Notes under the pieces: model-generated | Database searches by the model: none | What the model was told of the DNA's origin: nothing | Seen by the model: the letters and a program-made list of their open reading frames with translations, nothing else | Translations under genes and position numbers: made by a program | In this document: piece by piece, positions 20,819 through 34,218 of the stretch | How positions within the stretch are numbered: the stretch's first letter is position 1 | How the letters are laid out: every line of letters begins with the position of its first letter | Assembly: GCA_003971905.1 (NCBI GenBank) | Contig: RSEE01000006.1 | Coordinates: 682,001-746,000 of the forward strand | DNA length: 64,000 nt | Direction: 5' to 3' | Origin: Moniliella sp. 'wahieum' | Lineage: Eukaryota > Basidiomycota > Moniliellomycetes > Moniliellales > Moniliellaceae

Positions 20819-23800
20819 TTAGAACCACGCACGAACACGAGCCTGAACGTCACGCAAGATCCGTCCGCTGGCGGGTGCGATCTCTGTCGCGCCCGAGAGC
20901 AGGAGCGAGTCAATCGCCTCATCAACCCGGGCGGCAGGAGCGTGCCCAAGGGGCGAGAGAGCCGTCCTTCACCTGAGGCGGCTTGCTCGACCCACGAGGA
21001 GAGGAAGGCGGCCGTGCTGTAAGAAGGTGCTGCCTGGCGCTCGTTTCGTCCCACGGAGGAGGGCGGGCCACAATGAGTCCCGAGAGAAGGTCGAGCACCG
21101 CCTCTGGGTCCGCGCCGGACGAGACGAGCACATGCTCTGCCCACCCTGCAGGAGGAGGAGAGGCTGCAGACCATACGCGTATGCCTCCAACGGCGGGAGG
21201 ATGAGGTCGAGGGGCAAGGTGCTGTCGGGCTCCGTCATAGCCGAAACGAGTTGGGATACCTTGTTCCCCACGTGCTCCCATGGTGCTTGATTGAGTCCAT
21301 GAGCCTCCTCATCCGCCTGTGCAAGGAGCTGGGTCCACGCCCCCGCCTCCCTCACGGGATCATGAAACTGAGCAACGTGCATAATGAGGATCATCATGCC
21401 CCACAACTGTAGTGGCTCAGCGTACCCCTTGTACATCTGCGAGACATTGAGCAAGCTGGCATCCAACTCGGCCAATGCTACTTGCAGTTCCTCGGGGGTG
21501 AGGTCGCTTTCCTGCACCGCCTCCACCAGACGAGCTTGCAACTTGGCCACATCCAGCCGCTCTTGGATCGTGGTCCAGCTGTGCATCCTTGCCACCGAGG
21601 CGGATTTGGCAATCGAGCTGGCCAAGCTGAGGTACTGGATCCGCGCGTTGAGCACCAGGTCCAGCTCATCACTCTCAGCAAGAGCAAGCAAGACCCGGGC
21701 CGCAGCCGAAGGGTGGTTTTGCCGCACATGCAACGTCCAGAGAGCTCTAAGCGGTTTAGGTCGGTCGACGAACGGCCGAGCCAAGCAACCAGGCGTGGGG
21801 TGGGCGCCGGCAAGGAGAGCAACTGTTCCGACCGCTCCTGCGCTAAAAGCCAGGCAAACACTCGTTCCTGCATCAACCCATCCTGAGATGCCCAGACAAG
21901 GCTGTAAGCTTGTTCACGCGCCATGGTGGCCATGTCAATGTTCGTCTGCTGCTTCAGCCCCTGTTGATTCAGCGCAGTATTCACCGCCTCATCGAACGCC
22001 TGCAGCGAGGAGATGACAAGGTTGTAAATCCCCTGGCGCTGTCGGTAGGCTGCCGAGCCTTCTCCTCCTCCTCTGCCCCCTCCTCCGCCGGAACAGCAAG
22101 GCCCATCGCCATGCGGGGAACAAGCACTCGGGCAAAATATGCGCTCGCTGTGTCATGCGGATCCCCAGCATGGGCTGCTGCGAGAGGGAGTAAGATCGCG
22201 CCAGGGGCGAAGAGGAGCGAGGCAAAGTCATTTGTGACCGACGTCAACTTATCCATCCCAACGCACCCGCGACCGAGCCAGCAAATCGTACGCCTCTTGC
22301 ACCAGGACTGGGTTGGCCCCTTGAGGGCCTTGAGCCTTGGCGCGCTTCAACCCATCAAGCGCGCGGTACAGACGCACATCACTAGGAGAACACAGGGTCG
22401 GACAACGCGTTTGGAGCGAATGGGCAACCTGATCCACGCCCAATCCTGCGGCCAACGAACGGTCAACCAGAGCCTCGACCAATGCCCGGGCCGCCGGTTC
22501 CCCCTCGCGACTGACAACCATATCGCTCCACGTGAGTTTGGCGAGACGAGTGTGCTCCAGCACCGTCTTGGGTACAGCGGCGAGGATACTGTCCACACCT
22601 CCGGGGGCGTCAGCCAAAAGAAGGAAACGAAACCGCCTCGCTGGTGCGCGTAAGCAAAGAATGGAGCGAAGCGGACGAAACCTTCTCCTTGGCATGCGCC
22701 CGCGCCTCCTTCGGACGTCGGAGTCGCGTTGATCTGGAGATGATGAGCATGACGTTGAAGGAGAACGGTAAGCTCCTGCAGGTCCCTCTGGGCGCGGTCC
22801 AGCACCGATCGGGTACTCCAAGCTGCCAACGGGCTTCTCGGTACTGCTCTGCTTAGCGGGAGGCGGGGCGTTAAAGAGTTTGGCCCCCCAAAAAGGCCGA
22901 ACCAGGCGGGACAAGTACAGCGCTAGCCCATCGTGCCGCGCAGAGAAGTGAACTTTGTCAGAGTTCCTCACCGCCGTGGCGGCAGCAGCCGAGAGCGGGG
23001 GGTACTCGGGCCTCTCCATCCGCGCTACCCCACCCCACTCAAAGTAGATTCGTAGAGCCGCATGAGCCACATCGGGTGATACCAGCGGTGCCGCCGGTTC
23101 TCCTCCAGGGCCGGGCGGGAGGGAAAGGGTCGAGTGCCGTGCAGCAATTGCAAGCGCCATGGCACAGCATTGCACACCTCCATAGGTCTTGAAAAAGTCA
23201 ACGAGAGCTGGATCATAGACCTGGTGCTGGGACAAGAGCGAGCGCAGCGTATCGATTGGTCGCTCCTCTCCAAGGACAGTGAGCCCAGTGGCGGGAGATG
23301 AAGGAAAGTGCGCGCTGGACGGAGGAGCTGCAAGGCCAAGGGGTGCACAAACAATCCGTTTTCCCTCACCGCACCAACCGAGGGCGTGGTGGGCATTTCC
23401 TCCAAGGCCCAGGTGGTGCCAGGGACAATCACATCAGTTGCAATCTCTGCCACCTCGTCGCGGGCGCCCAGCACACCACTGTACCCCTCGTTTGAAGAGG
23501 GTTGCGTGGGCCGGGTGGCGCCAAACACAACGTCATGTCCGGGGAGTTCAGGGTTGGCCAGTGGCGCGGCAGCGAGGAAAAGACCATCGGAGAGCAAGGC
23601 ATGGGAGGTGCCGATTAAGCCAGGGTGAGCAACAGGATAATCCGCCGACACTGGGGTAGGTGGAGGCGCCTCCCCTGCAAGCTTCGAGGGAAGCGTGGAG
23701 CCTTGACCCTTTATCGGTGCCGAGCGGACACAGAGCAGGTCGAGGGTCGTCGGTCCGGGATAAGTAGTGGATGTATTGGAGTTAAGGTAGTTGGCGCGAG

Positions 23801-24844
23801 TAGAATGCTTGGCGTGGGTAAAGTAATATCGGTCGCCGCGGTTGGTGACTGCAACGAGGTGAACTACGTTTGATTCGTGGACTGGAACCACCAGCAGTTG
23901 GACAATCTTAAACTCGTGGGGGGTAACCATGCCGGTCGAGTGGACCTGGAGGCTGCCCAAGCGATAGAGGTCGGACATGTGGGCCACATACGTGGGAGCA
24001 TCCGTTCCCGTGCTGGGGAGACGGTAGACGCTAATGTCCCGCTGAGACCGGAGAATGTAGAGGGCACGCCGCGCATCGTCACCGCGATCGCGTCCAGCGA
24101 GTCGGGGCGCGCATCTTTGGAGCGCAAGAGGAATTTGGCTGGGGCCCGGGGGATGAGATCCGACCAAGTGCCAGTCAAATTCTTGAGCGAACACTTGCCG
24201 GTGATCCACCCCGGACGCGCCTGGTAGACCAGTTCGTACAGGCACGCGTCGCTTCCACGCGCAAAGATGCGGCCCGAGGAGGTCCCGTGGAAATCAAACA
24301 GCTGAACCCGGCCCGAATCGGCGCGGTGGTCCGGCACGAAGAGCGCCAGGCCGCCTTCATCGGTATGGGCAAAACAGATAAGCGACACAGACGACGCACT
24401 GGCGAGGACAAGAAGCTGGAACACTTGCTTGTTGAACACACCCGGCCGCGGGGGGACCACGGCAGCATCGGTGATGGGTTCGGTGTGGTCAAATGTCTCG
24501 ACAATCGGGGGTTGGCCAGGGGTGTAGTCCCACAAGAAAAGGGTGGTGCCGAGGGCGGCCCAGGCGCGCTTGATGGCGGGGAAAAGGCCTTGGCGCGGAG
24601 GAGGCGTGCCGGGCGGGGCGGCAGCATACGCGTCAAGCACCGTGTCGGGCAGGGGGGTGGAGCGAGCACACACGACCGGCGCCTGGGGGGCGCGTGAGGG
24701 CGAACTTGTAGGCCGAGAAGCCGATGGTCAGCGACGCAGCGAGATCGGGCCAGGTGTTGTCGGCGGCGAGGGAGCGGTCAGGGCGGTGGCGCCCTCAGCC
24801 AGGTCGCGGAACGGCGCCGGCGTCGTCCGACTCAGGGTCGCCAT
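20819..24844 (-). CDS. NUP170: nuclear pore inner-ring nucleoporin, Nup155/Nup170 family
   Basis: A large scaffold nucleoporin of the inner ring. From ATG 24844 (MATLSRTTPAPFRDL) the N-terminal half is a beta-propeller with the family hallmark GLFPAIKRAWAALG...LFLWDYTPGQP (~24510-24590) and later blades (SDLYRLGSLQVHSTGMVTPHEF, ALLSDGLFLAAAPL). The C-terminal half is an alpha-solenoid (VYDPALVDFFKTYGGVQCCAMALAIAAR, ~23200; AVALKDLL-like helices; WTTIQERLDVAKLQARLVEAV, ~21570). It ends ...ILRDVQARVRAWF at TAA (20819-20821). I saw no certain introns, but roughly ten frame changes, for example near 24730, 24690, 23870, 23270, 22860, 22250, 21990, 21160 and 20960. About 1,340 aa, the usual size. 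Yeast has two paralogs, NUP157 and NUP170; which one applies is not meaningful here. Confidence 0.88.
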
Positions 24845-26267
24845 GAGCCTAATGGGGGGGATGGTGGAAGAAATGTGCGCGCCCGAGCACCCGCGGTTGT
24901 TGAATTCCACGCGCGGAACCGCGTGTTCCGCCCGGGGCGGTGCGGAATGATCAGTGAACAGCCCCACTCGGGGTGATTCATGGTTTCATTTGTGGCCAAC
25001 CCCCGGGTCGCACGCGGCGGGCTGCCCCAGTCGCGTCGCTGCTCCGTCCATCTCGGGGAGTTCTTCGACAGCAGGCGTTGACTTGTCGTGTGCCCCCTTC
25101 CGGTAAACAGTCTTGACCCTCCTCAGGGTGGTTCCACCTGTATACCTGGCCCCCCAAAGCCCCTGGTTTTATCGCTCGGCAATTTGTATAAGCCTGGCCT
25201 TAATCGATAATCCCCCCTGGTCATCGCGAACAAAACCGAGTGCCACTGACTGTTGGAGCGCAGAGCTTTTGAGGCTCGGATCGGGCGGCCTCATGCAATG
25301 CGCCAGACTCGGATTGCGTAGGGATGTAGGCCAAGATGTGCATCAACGATAGCATCAGTGTGCACACTTGCTGCGGCGCGTGGGGAACGACACATATGGT
25401 ACGGAACTGGAATCAAAGCGGGAGACCTGCTTGTCTGTGAGTTTGAGGCAGTTGGCCGCCGGCATGGAGGAAAGCCAAATGTAGTTGAGTGCAGAGGGGG
25501 ACTCTCTCTTGCCCGATGACTGGGCAGCCGTCCTTCTGGCCCAAGGGGCAGGCTCATGAGCCGTTTTCCTTTCTACGTCGCGGGTCTTCATCCGTCGAAA
25601 CTCCGTATAGAGAACCGCGCCACTCTCTCGGCCAGCACTTTGTCCAGCGCTCCTCGTCCTCCAATAGTTGTATGGGGCAAAGACACCCCAACCCCCCTTG
25701 TTTACTTTTCTCAAAACGTGTGCAGACGGGAAACACGTTGTCAACGCGCTGAGAGCAACACCATATATACTAGAAAAGGGGGTTCGGATGGAACCCCTTT
25801 GGGGTGAAGACATGATGACCTGGTTCGAGCTGGTTTGATTGGCTCGCCTGCTCGATTATGGATGGCATGCATTGCCGACGACCGCGCACAAGCGAGGCCC
25901 ACGGCTAGCCCAGCAGGTGCTATAACCGCGGCAGCCCAAGGCACAACCCTAGCCCGATGCCATCTGCGACGTCTATTTGAGCGCGGGCACGCAGCACAGC
26001 GCCAGTGTGCAGCCGACGTGTGACACGTGACGCGTGGCGGTTGTCCGGGGCGGGCGCGGGGGCGGTGTGCTGGGGGGGGGGGCAGGCGGCATCCAGCGTT
26101 AGAGTACTGTGGAATGCGACGCGGAAGGTGTGGGTACATATCCCAGCACTCTCGCCTCGAGCCGCTCGCCTCCCGCCTCTGCCTCCTGCCCCGCGTCCCG
26201 CCTGTCTGCGTCGCGCTGCTGCCCCCAGCCGTCGGGCGGCCGCGCCCTCGTCTGCACCACCACCGCC
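24845..26267. other. divergent intergenic region between NUP155-like and BEM2-like genes
   Basis: 1.4 kb. A minus-strand 152-codon ORF (25355-25813) has competing frames and no motif, so I do not call it. A TATA-like CATATATACT lies at 25762-25771. An 11-G run at 26072-26082 occurs ~190 bp before the BEM2-like ATG. The segment 26110-26260 is C-rich leader sequence. Confidence 0.45.
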
Positions 26268-29200
26268 ATGCCCCCCACGCCGCCGACTCGCCGCGCTCCT
26301 TCGGCTTCTTCCTGCGCCCACGCAGGCCCCCCAGCCGCCGCCCCGCCCCCACCCCCCGACCAGCCCCCGACGCCCCCCTTCCGCCCCTCGACCCACCCGC
26401 CCAGCCGCTGTCCCCCCACTCCGTCGCCCCCCGCTCGCTCCCTGTCGCGCTCCTATGGAAACCTGCCCGACCCGCCCCCCCCCCGCTCCCACCCCGACTG
26501 CTTCATCCAGCGCAGCCTCGCCTTCGCCTGTTTCCTCTCCACCCATGTCACCCACCACGCACTCACACCTCACTACTCCGCTCTTACTCCCACATTCCAG
26601 TGACGAGCAGTTGCCCCACCCTGTCCCAGTCCCGCCATCTCACGTGTGGGAGCGCTCTCCACTTCAGCCCCCCCCCCAGCCTCACCCTCAGCATGGTATC
26701 TCTTCTTACGCGGCCAAGATGACAGTGCCGCTTCCTTCCCGAGGTGTCTCGCCTGTGCCCATTCGGACCCCCAGTCCCGGGAGCCATGCATCGAGTGACA
26801 CCCACCCGGGATCGTCCCCGGGCATGCCTCCAATGTCCCCCCTGGCACCTGCTGGTCCAGCGCACCACGGGAAGGGTGAGCCCACGACCCCATCTGTTTC
26901 CATCAGGGAAAACGCCGTCCCTCTCTCCACACAAGTTTCGGACTCGGCCGGACCCAACAGAAGCGGGTCACACCCGTAAACCCTCCGTTTACCTTTGGAT
27001 TGAGCAAACGGGACAAGGAGAAGGAGAGGGATAACGATGCTGAGTATGCACACCCAATCTCTCCTATGCGGACAGCAATCGAATCTTTCTCCTCTGTGAC
27101 GGACTCGTTTGGCTTCCCCACCAGCCAGTCGGGACAGCCAGGACCCATTGGAGCTGCAAGTGCCATGGGAATCCCGCAGGTTGTGCTAGATGCGCCTCCG
27201 GGTTATCCACATTGCCCTGCGGAGACGTTCCCTTCCTCATTGTCTGGAGCAACCATTGCTTCCGTGGCATCTGGAGGTGCCTCGTCTGGTTCACCCTTAC
27301 GACGGCCGCTTTCTCCCTCTCTTCCTCTCAGTCGTCCGCGCTTCTTCCTACCCCAACGGCCTGGGAGTGGGGGGACGCGGTCCCCGACGCCGACGTGCTC
27401 ATCACATTTGGGTGGCGTCCCTGAACTGCCGTCCGGTGTGCAGCTGCAGGGTTTCTTATTCAAGAGCAACCAGACCGCTTACACTGAAAAGGGATCGAAG
27501 GAGAAGAAAACGTGGAAGCCCTACAAGGTCCAGTTGCGGGATGGAAACTTGTGCCTGTACAAGCTGCCATCGAGTGTTGCGGATGAAGTCCGTGCCCTTT
27601 TCGCTTCACCTGGGATGGGGCCACCCCTTCCGATACTCTGCCGGTCACGATCCCGGTTTCCCCCCCTTTCTCTTCTCCCTCACGCACCCTTCCCTTGCGA
27701 CGGGACGACTCGATGAGTTCCTTGCTCTCACACTCGCTTCCGGACACGCTAAAATCTGTTCCCTTGGCCTCAATCTCGCGCAATCAAACTCCTGCAGGCA
27801 ATATAACTCCATCCTCCCAGGAACGAGGAGTATATCACATGTATCTGGCCTCAATACTCCCGTGCACCTAACCGAGGGACCCCCGCGTTGGCAACAACCA
27901 GGAAACACTGTGATCTGGAACTTGTTTCCACGCAAGAGGATCCGGGGACTTGGGTTGGACGAGTGGAAAAAGGTACCTCACGGCACTAGCACACGAATTT
28001 GTGTTTGCCACCCAAATTCTGCCCGTCGCCGCTGAAGAGGAGGAGAACCAGGTGGCCGAATTTGCTCGTTCCCTATGGTTGCTGCCCTTTCCCAGAAATT
28101 TGAGGCAGTTCTACAAGTGCTGGGTTCGTTGGCTGGACACCTTAGTGTGCTCTCGGCGGACATGAGGGAGACTGGTGGATCGCCGCATTCCCCCGTGGCA
28201 TTCAAGGCGGGAAACCGAGTCCAGGTCCTCCTCACGCTCCTTACACCGGAACTTATTCCTCGGCGGTATCAAACTACTGTGCTGCAAGCCCTACAGGATG
28301 TAGGGGTGCACTGCTCGAGCTACCGGGTCAGACGCACCTATCGCCACGATTAATGCTTTGGTGGCAGAGCTGCAATCGAGGAGGGTCTCGCGAGTGCCCA
28401 CTCCCATGGACTCTTCTCGGGGGCAAGAACGACCCGATCTCTTACCGCTGTTGCAGGGCCAGTTCCCTCCCGAACTCGTCGTATCCCTCGACCCGACCGA
28501 GCTGGCCGAACAAATCCAAGCCTGGCATGCCGAATTGGCAGGGGAATTTCTGGTTCCGTATGCCGATATTGCGGCGTTGTTGACCTCCCCTACAGTGAGG
28601 CGTTTCCTTTCCTGGTCGCCTTCACATGTACACCCTCTCACCAAGGTGTGCCTGGATCAGCTCTTATCCCCTGCAACCACGAATGGCGGCGAATCCGACG
28701 CCCGCGTACGTGCCAAGGTTCTCCGTCACTGGATTGCTGTGACAACCTACCTTCAAACGTATGGAGACCACACGGGATGGGCGGCAGTGGCAGCCGCTAT
28801 CTGCTCCCGTGCTGTAGCGCGTTTGGACGCGGTTTGGCGTTTCATTAGTCCTGGAGATCAGAATCGGGTTACGCGCGGTTGGGCTCCTGCCTTGGAGCAC
28901 CTGGGATTCTCCGAGCTCAGTCTGGGTCGGCCTTTGCTCACCGATCTGGGCCCACCCGAAGTGCAAGTACGTGCCTATGCTCGCCTTCCCAGCGGGACGG
29001 CAATTGCCCCAATCCCTTTCTTTGGGGACGCGTTGTTACTGCCGCCCACTGAAGAGACGGAGGACCCAAAGGTAGCTCTCTGTCCGAGGCAGGCAGAGCG
29101 GATTGCGGACCTTGCTTCACGCCCTACCGCCCCATACACTCCCGTCGCCCCGCTTCTGCCCGAGTACCGAGCACTCTTTGCCTCCTGGGCGCAAGCCCCG

Positions 29201-32200
29201 GAATCCTTGTCGGACGGGGTCTTGGAGCACTTCCTTCAGTGCTCCTATGAGATCGAACCGCCCATCTCCCCGGAACCTGTCCAAAAATTGGTCGCCCCCG
29301 TCCATGTGGAAGCGCGTGCAACACTTCCTCTCCTCCCAACCCCGTCCGTTCCCATCCTTTCTATCATAGACGCTTCCCAGCCCGTCCCGCGGAGGGATCC
29401 TACACCCGGAATTGTCCCTGGTCTTGGCCTACACCTAGGGGCATCTTCGGACGGTGCACTGTCCATCCCCCGAGCGACGATCGCCACACTTGCCTCCTTG
29501 TCTAATGGGAGGGGTGGGGCGACCTGTTTGGTCCTGGAGACGCACTCCGGCGAAACGTGGAGGCCTTGGTGGTGGATCCTCTGTTGATCTTTCGTCCTAT
29601 TGGGGTCGACGATGAGGATCCCGGCTCCGGTGTGGCGACGCCGACGGGCCCAGTTCGCTCAAGATCTTCCAAGGCTGCGCGCCGCGTCTCGCAAGATCTC
29701 GAGATGGGAGTTAAGCGCCACTCCCGCTCCTCCTCTTTCCGCCAGTCGACGCGCTCCGCTATCTCCCACGAGGTCACGGTGCACGTTGAGGTCAAGTTCG
29801 CTTCGCTCGATCGGCTCAGTACGTCTCTACCCCCTGCTCCTCCTGTCTTTTCCGGACTTGATTGTTTCTAACATGCCCCCAGTTGATGTCATGGTTTTGG
29901 GAGTATCGCATATACCTGCTGTGGTGACGAACCAGGAGTCCCGGATGCCCGCTACCTCGCCTGCTAAGCTCCAACTTGACACTCTTGCACTACAACACAC
30001 CTTTATCGACACGTACCGCTCCCTTTGTACGGGAGAACACTTGTTCCATTTGCTTCTTGCTCGCTTCCACTATGCCCACCATGTCACGGAGCTGGCCATG
30101 CCACCCTTTTTCCCGCTTTGGACGGCAGCCCCCGCGGGATCTACGTCGACGACCAAGGTCCTGCCATCGCTGGCCAGCGTCCAACGCTCTATCCTATCGA
30201 TTATAACGTTGTGGGTGGAGCGTCGTGCGCAAGACTTTTACGACTCGCCTCTACTGTGGGACTTGGTTTCCGATTTCCTCCGCTCTCCTGGCCCAGCTGA
30301 GCGAGAAGTGGCTTCGGCACACGCCAAGCTGGTGCACACCTTTTCCCTTGCCACCCTCGTCCATTCGCGGGACACCAATCTGCCTAGCGTCCCCCCTCCA
30401 GCCTCGCAAGGCGGGGAGGAGACGCTGGACATTGATACGGCTTCGGCGGATGAGGTTGTGCATTTCCTTGAGAGTGTGGGGTGCGCTTACCTCCACAAAA
30501 TCACACGTCGGGACTGGTCGGTCGCTGCCTCGCTGTTGGAACGGCAAAGTCAATCTTCTTCGTTGGCGTGGTTCCCATCGCAGGTGCTGGGCGGGAAGAA
30601 AAATGAGGACTGGCACGATTTGAGCATGTATGGTGTGCTCGACTCTGTCACGGTCGCATGCAAAGACACAGCGGTCTCATATTCCGCATCCGCTTCGCCT
30701 TCGCCCAGTCCGTCCATCGCCCCGGCCAAGGAGCCCCAGTTGCTTCTCCGTGCTCTCCCAGCAGCACTTGCTTTTGGATGTGCAGTACAGCACATGCTCC
30801 GTGGATGGGTGGCCGCCCAAGTGTACGTTCTCGTCTTTTGGTGTACGGCGGGATACTGACCGGACTCTCTATCTCTAGCATTGCTCCCGGACTCGGTCTG
30901 CAGCGGAGGAAGCAGCGCATACTGGTTCTTTTGGATGCGCTGTTCATTTCGCGTGCGCGCTTAGCGCGCCAATGCGCTGTGGGAACGCCGCCCACGGCAG
31001 AGGCCGTCATGTCAACGCCATGTGTGAGCAGCTTTGTCGCAAGCGCATTGGCGTCGGGCTTGACCTCGCACGAATCTCGTATTTTTGCTCCGGCCTGGCA
31101 GGCGGTCGCCATGGAACGCCAGACTAGCCTCGAAACGCTATGGGGCTTGGGTCCCACGCCGGCGCAAGCAACGGTGCTCTGGATGCAAGATAGCGGCGCG
31201 AACGTGCCTGCATCAGCGATCGATATCGGCTGGGTGCTAGGGTGCATGGCCCAAGCGTACACAGTGCTATGACTGCCCGACGGGCTTGGTGGCATGGGAC
31301 CCACACCGCCTTATCCACGGCTTGGTGGAGGGAAGCCTTACCCTTGCCACTGGGGTGGAAGCGTCCATGGTTGATCCTGAAATCGCTGGTGCCCGCTTGC
31401 GCACGATTCAGAGCGTCTTGGCCGCTACGGTCTGGGATCGGAGGCTGTTCAAGGAGGATGCACAGCGCGAGGCGGGGGATTCCCCTCCTCCGACGACCCG
31501 GGCGTTCTCGGCCTTTTCGGCCGAAGAACACGCAGCGCGCAGACGGCTCCGCGCTGCAGTTGCCGAACTACAGAGTTACAATACGCAACCACAGCAGGCT
31601 CTCGCCGTCTTCTCCTCCACATCCGTCCCTGTCTTGACGGGCACGAACCCTACGATTGCGCCGCCTTTGTCGCTAGCGGGGCAAGAGGAGCCGCCGGTGC
31701 ACGCCATGTCTCCTTACCCCGCGTCAGATAATCCTTCTCGCAGCAATACGCCTCACCCCGCTCTACAGTCTATTCCACCCCCCGCAATCTTCACCTTCAT
31801 TGACCCCCTCGTCTTCGGCGCAGTCGCCGGCACCCGAACGGCGTCAGCGCAAGGTCACCGCCTTGTTTCGTCCTTCGAGCGCCCTACGCGGCGGGAATGC
31901 TAGCCTTGATCGCGACGGTTCTCGCTCGACGGACGAGCTTTTGATGGCCGTTCAAACTTCCTCCAAGCCAACCCAAAAAATCAAAGTGGGCCGTGCCACT
32001 GTCTCTGCTGCTCCATCTTCCGACAGGCCGCATGTCTTCCACCTCACTGCATCCGACGGAGGCGACATGTGTTCCAGGCAACGGGTCCGGCGGAACTTGC
32101 GTCCTGGGTCCGCGCGATCGACAATGCGGCCGCAATGTTTGATCATTCGTCAATTCATGATGGATGGAGGTCGCCGTCGCCGTCTCCTTCGCCTACGGTC

Positions 32201-33267
32201 CAATCCATCTTTGGCGTCGACTTGAACACCCTGTGGGAGCGGGAAGGTGCGGTGCCACCTGCTATCGAAATGTTGTTTAGTGTCATCGAGTCGCGGCATT
32301 ACTGAAGTGGGGCTGTACCGCATCTCGGGTGCAAGGAACACGATTAACGTGCTGAAAAAGGTGCTTGACACCAAACCCCTCTCCTCGATCGATCTGCTCA
32401 CTGGAGAATTTCTGATCCGCACACACTCGGGCGTGGTCAAGCAATGGTACCGTGATATGCCAGAGCCGGTGGTTCCATTTGCTTTCTATCACCACCTCAT
32501 TACTGCCGAGCAGCTGGACGAGCCGGGTCAACTGCACGCGGTTCTGCGAGGCATTCTCCGTTCCTTCCCGACGGCTCACTATGTCTTGCTGCGGCGCACG
32601 ATTCAACACCTGACCCGCGTCGCAGCCGAGTCCAAGGCCAACTCGATGCCGGCCCACAACCTCGGACTGGTGTTTGGCACGTCGTTACTCAACCCCCCTG
32701 GGGCGGATCCGGTGGCTTTGGGAATGAGCAACATTGGCCGGGCGGCGCATGTGGTCAAGATTATGATAGAGCAGTTTGATCTCCTGTTTGACCTGGATGA
32801 AGAGACGGGTACAACCGAGTTGGACCGGGCGAGTGTGTCGGGTCGGAGGAGCAGTGGGCTCTTGATGGACGAAGGGGAAGAAGAGCAGCCACGTGCTATG
32901 CCAACGCTGCACCAATCCGAGGCCGAGGCCTTCCCCTCTCTCGGTTTCAGTCCGGCACCCGAAACCAGCATTTTCTTCGTCACTCCAGTTGTCGTTGGAG
33001 GAACAGTGTTATATACGAGGAGAAAGCTTGGCGCCGTCCATGTCGCCAGGTCGAGAGGAGGAGGAATCGTATCCCGGCCAGGACCGGCCTTTGTCCACTG
33101 CCACTGTCACGACAAATCCGTCCGCCCCCACCGCCTTTCCTCCACCACCACCGCCACTCTCGAGGCGGCTGATCCACCGCAGCAAAACTGCTAAAACCCA
33201 TATGATACCAGAGTGGTGTTTCCTAATTGGTTCATCGTTCTACTTTCCTGCCACGAACCCGGGCTAG
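26268..33267 (+). CDS. BEM2: Bem2-like RhoGAP with PH and RasGEF-type domains
   Basis: A ~2,250-aa protein spread over at least ten frame breaks. Order: Pro/Ser-rich N-terminus (26268-27000); a PH-like segment (LQGFLFKSNQTAYTEKG, KTWKPYKVQLRDGNLCLYK, ~27440-27570, resuming ~27960); a RasGEF-like helical domain (DPTELAEQIQ at ~28490, then VLRHWIAVTTYLQTYGDHTGW); a REM-like stretch (TFIDTYRSLCTGEHLFHLLLA, ~29998); a second PH (HVFHLTASDGGDMLFQA, ~32032); and RhoGAP with arginine finger in GLYRISG (Arg codon 32319-32321) and NLGLVFGTSLL (~32660). This matches yeast Bem2, a GAP for Rho GTPases in bud emergence and polarity. Introns: 29819-29882 and 30823-30878, both GTACGT donors. The end is either TAA 33192 or, in the more protein-like frame, TAG 33265-33267. 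Confidence 0.8.
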
Positions 33268-34218
33268 ACTTGCCTACTATTAGTAGTGACTCTAGCGCCG
33301 GGCCCTTTACCGCTCCTCTTTTTTCTCATTACCTCTTTCCGGGTTTCCCACCTGCATCCGTGGCTACATCAAGCGTACTATATTTCCTTCCCGCTCTGAT
33401 TTCGCGGAGCCATAGCTGACAGTCTAGGTCTATCAAAGCGTGTCTTGAGACCTGGACGCCGAAGCGAGCGTACATATATTTGGGTCCGGGTCGTGTTTCG
33501 GGAGTGCAAACTTGGATCTGGTTGTGCGAGGATCCCAAGACAGGAGATGAAACTTGAAAAGCACGATCTCCGATAGTTTAGTGGCTATGACACGTCCCTG
33601 TCATCTTGTACGGGCGTTCGGACGAGACCCGGGTTCGATTCCCGGTCGGAGAGGTTCTTTTTTGCGCTGCCAGTCCATTTCTACACACTTCTCCTGCCCT
33701 CCCCCAGCAGTCGGGGAAGATCACATGTGCTGTGGCATAATGCAGAGGGAGACATAATCGTGGCGAGAATGGTGCGTGCGGAGCGCAGAGAGGCTCAAAC
33801 GCTCCTTTTGGGACAGCACATGTACCGAGCGCGGCCACAGGAGTGGACAGGAAAAAAGCTGTAGAATCTTTACATTAGGTGCAGGAGGGCTAGTATATTG
33901 ACGGCGAAGTTTGCCGTTATTTCCAAGGGGGTGAATAGGTTTTAGGAGCAGAACGCTTGCTTATAGCATGCCTGAAGCCTCGGGGATTCCAGTTTAACTG
34001 CCTCGTTGCCGTCCCCTCTTATTGCCATTGCCCTGCACGCAGTTCTTTCAAGTGGTTACTACCGGCCATCAACTGGTCGTTGATACCTGTCTTCCTTCTT
34101 TTGCAATCCGCTGGCCGCTTCTTGTTTCGTTGGCGCCTCAACTTGTACTGTTTTATCAGAACTAGACGACCCCATTTAAGTTGGCGGCAACAGAGATGAA
34201 GTAGCACGTGAACATGAA
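33268..34218. other. intergenic region carrying tRNA-Asp
   Basis: Convergent gap between BEM2-like and IPI3. Apart from the tRNA at 33567-33653 it holds no recognisable gene; the short ORFs here have no support. Confidence 0.5.
33567..33653 (+). tRNA. tRNA-Asp(GTC) with 15-nt intron
   Basis: Acceptor stem TCTCCGA/TCGGAGA pairs 7 of 7, with discriminator G (33653) as expected for tRNA-Asp. Anticodon stem CGTCC (33593-33597)/GGACG (33620-33624) is perfect. The loop reads CTGTCA, then an intron at 33604-33618, then C, so the anticodon is GTC, directly followed by the canonical intron position 37/38. The T arm is CCGGG-TTCGATT-CCCGG. Mature length is 72 nt. The A box is TAGTTTAGTGG and the B box is GGTTCGATTCC, so an internal Pol III promoter is present. 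Confidence 0.93.

Noticed and set aside
20611..21174. Minus-strand 187-codon ORF at the end of NUP155
   Set aside because: A small part is the NUP155 C-terminus in a shifted frame; the rest lies past the inferred stop at 20819 and has no coding signal.
25355..25813. Minus-strand 152-codon ORF between NUP155 and BEM2-like genes
   Set aside because: Two other frames are open over the same bases and there is no recognisable motif.
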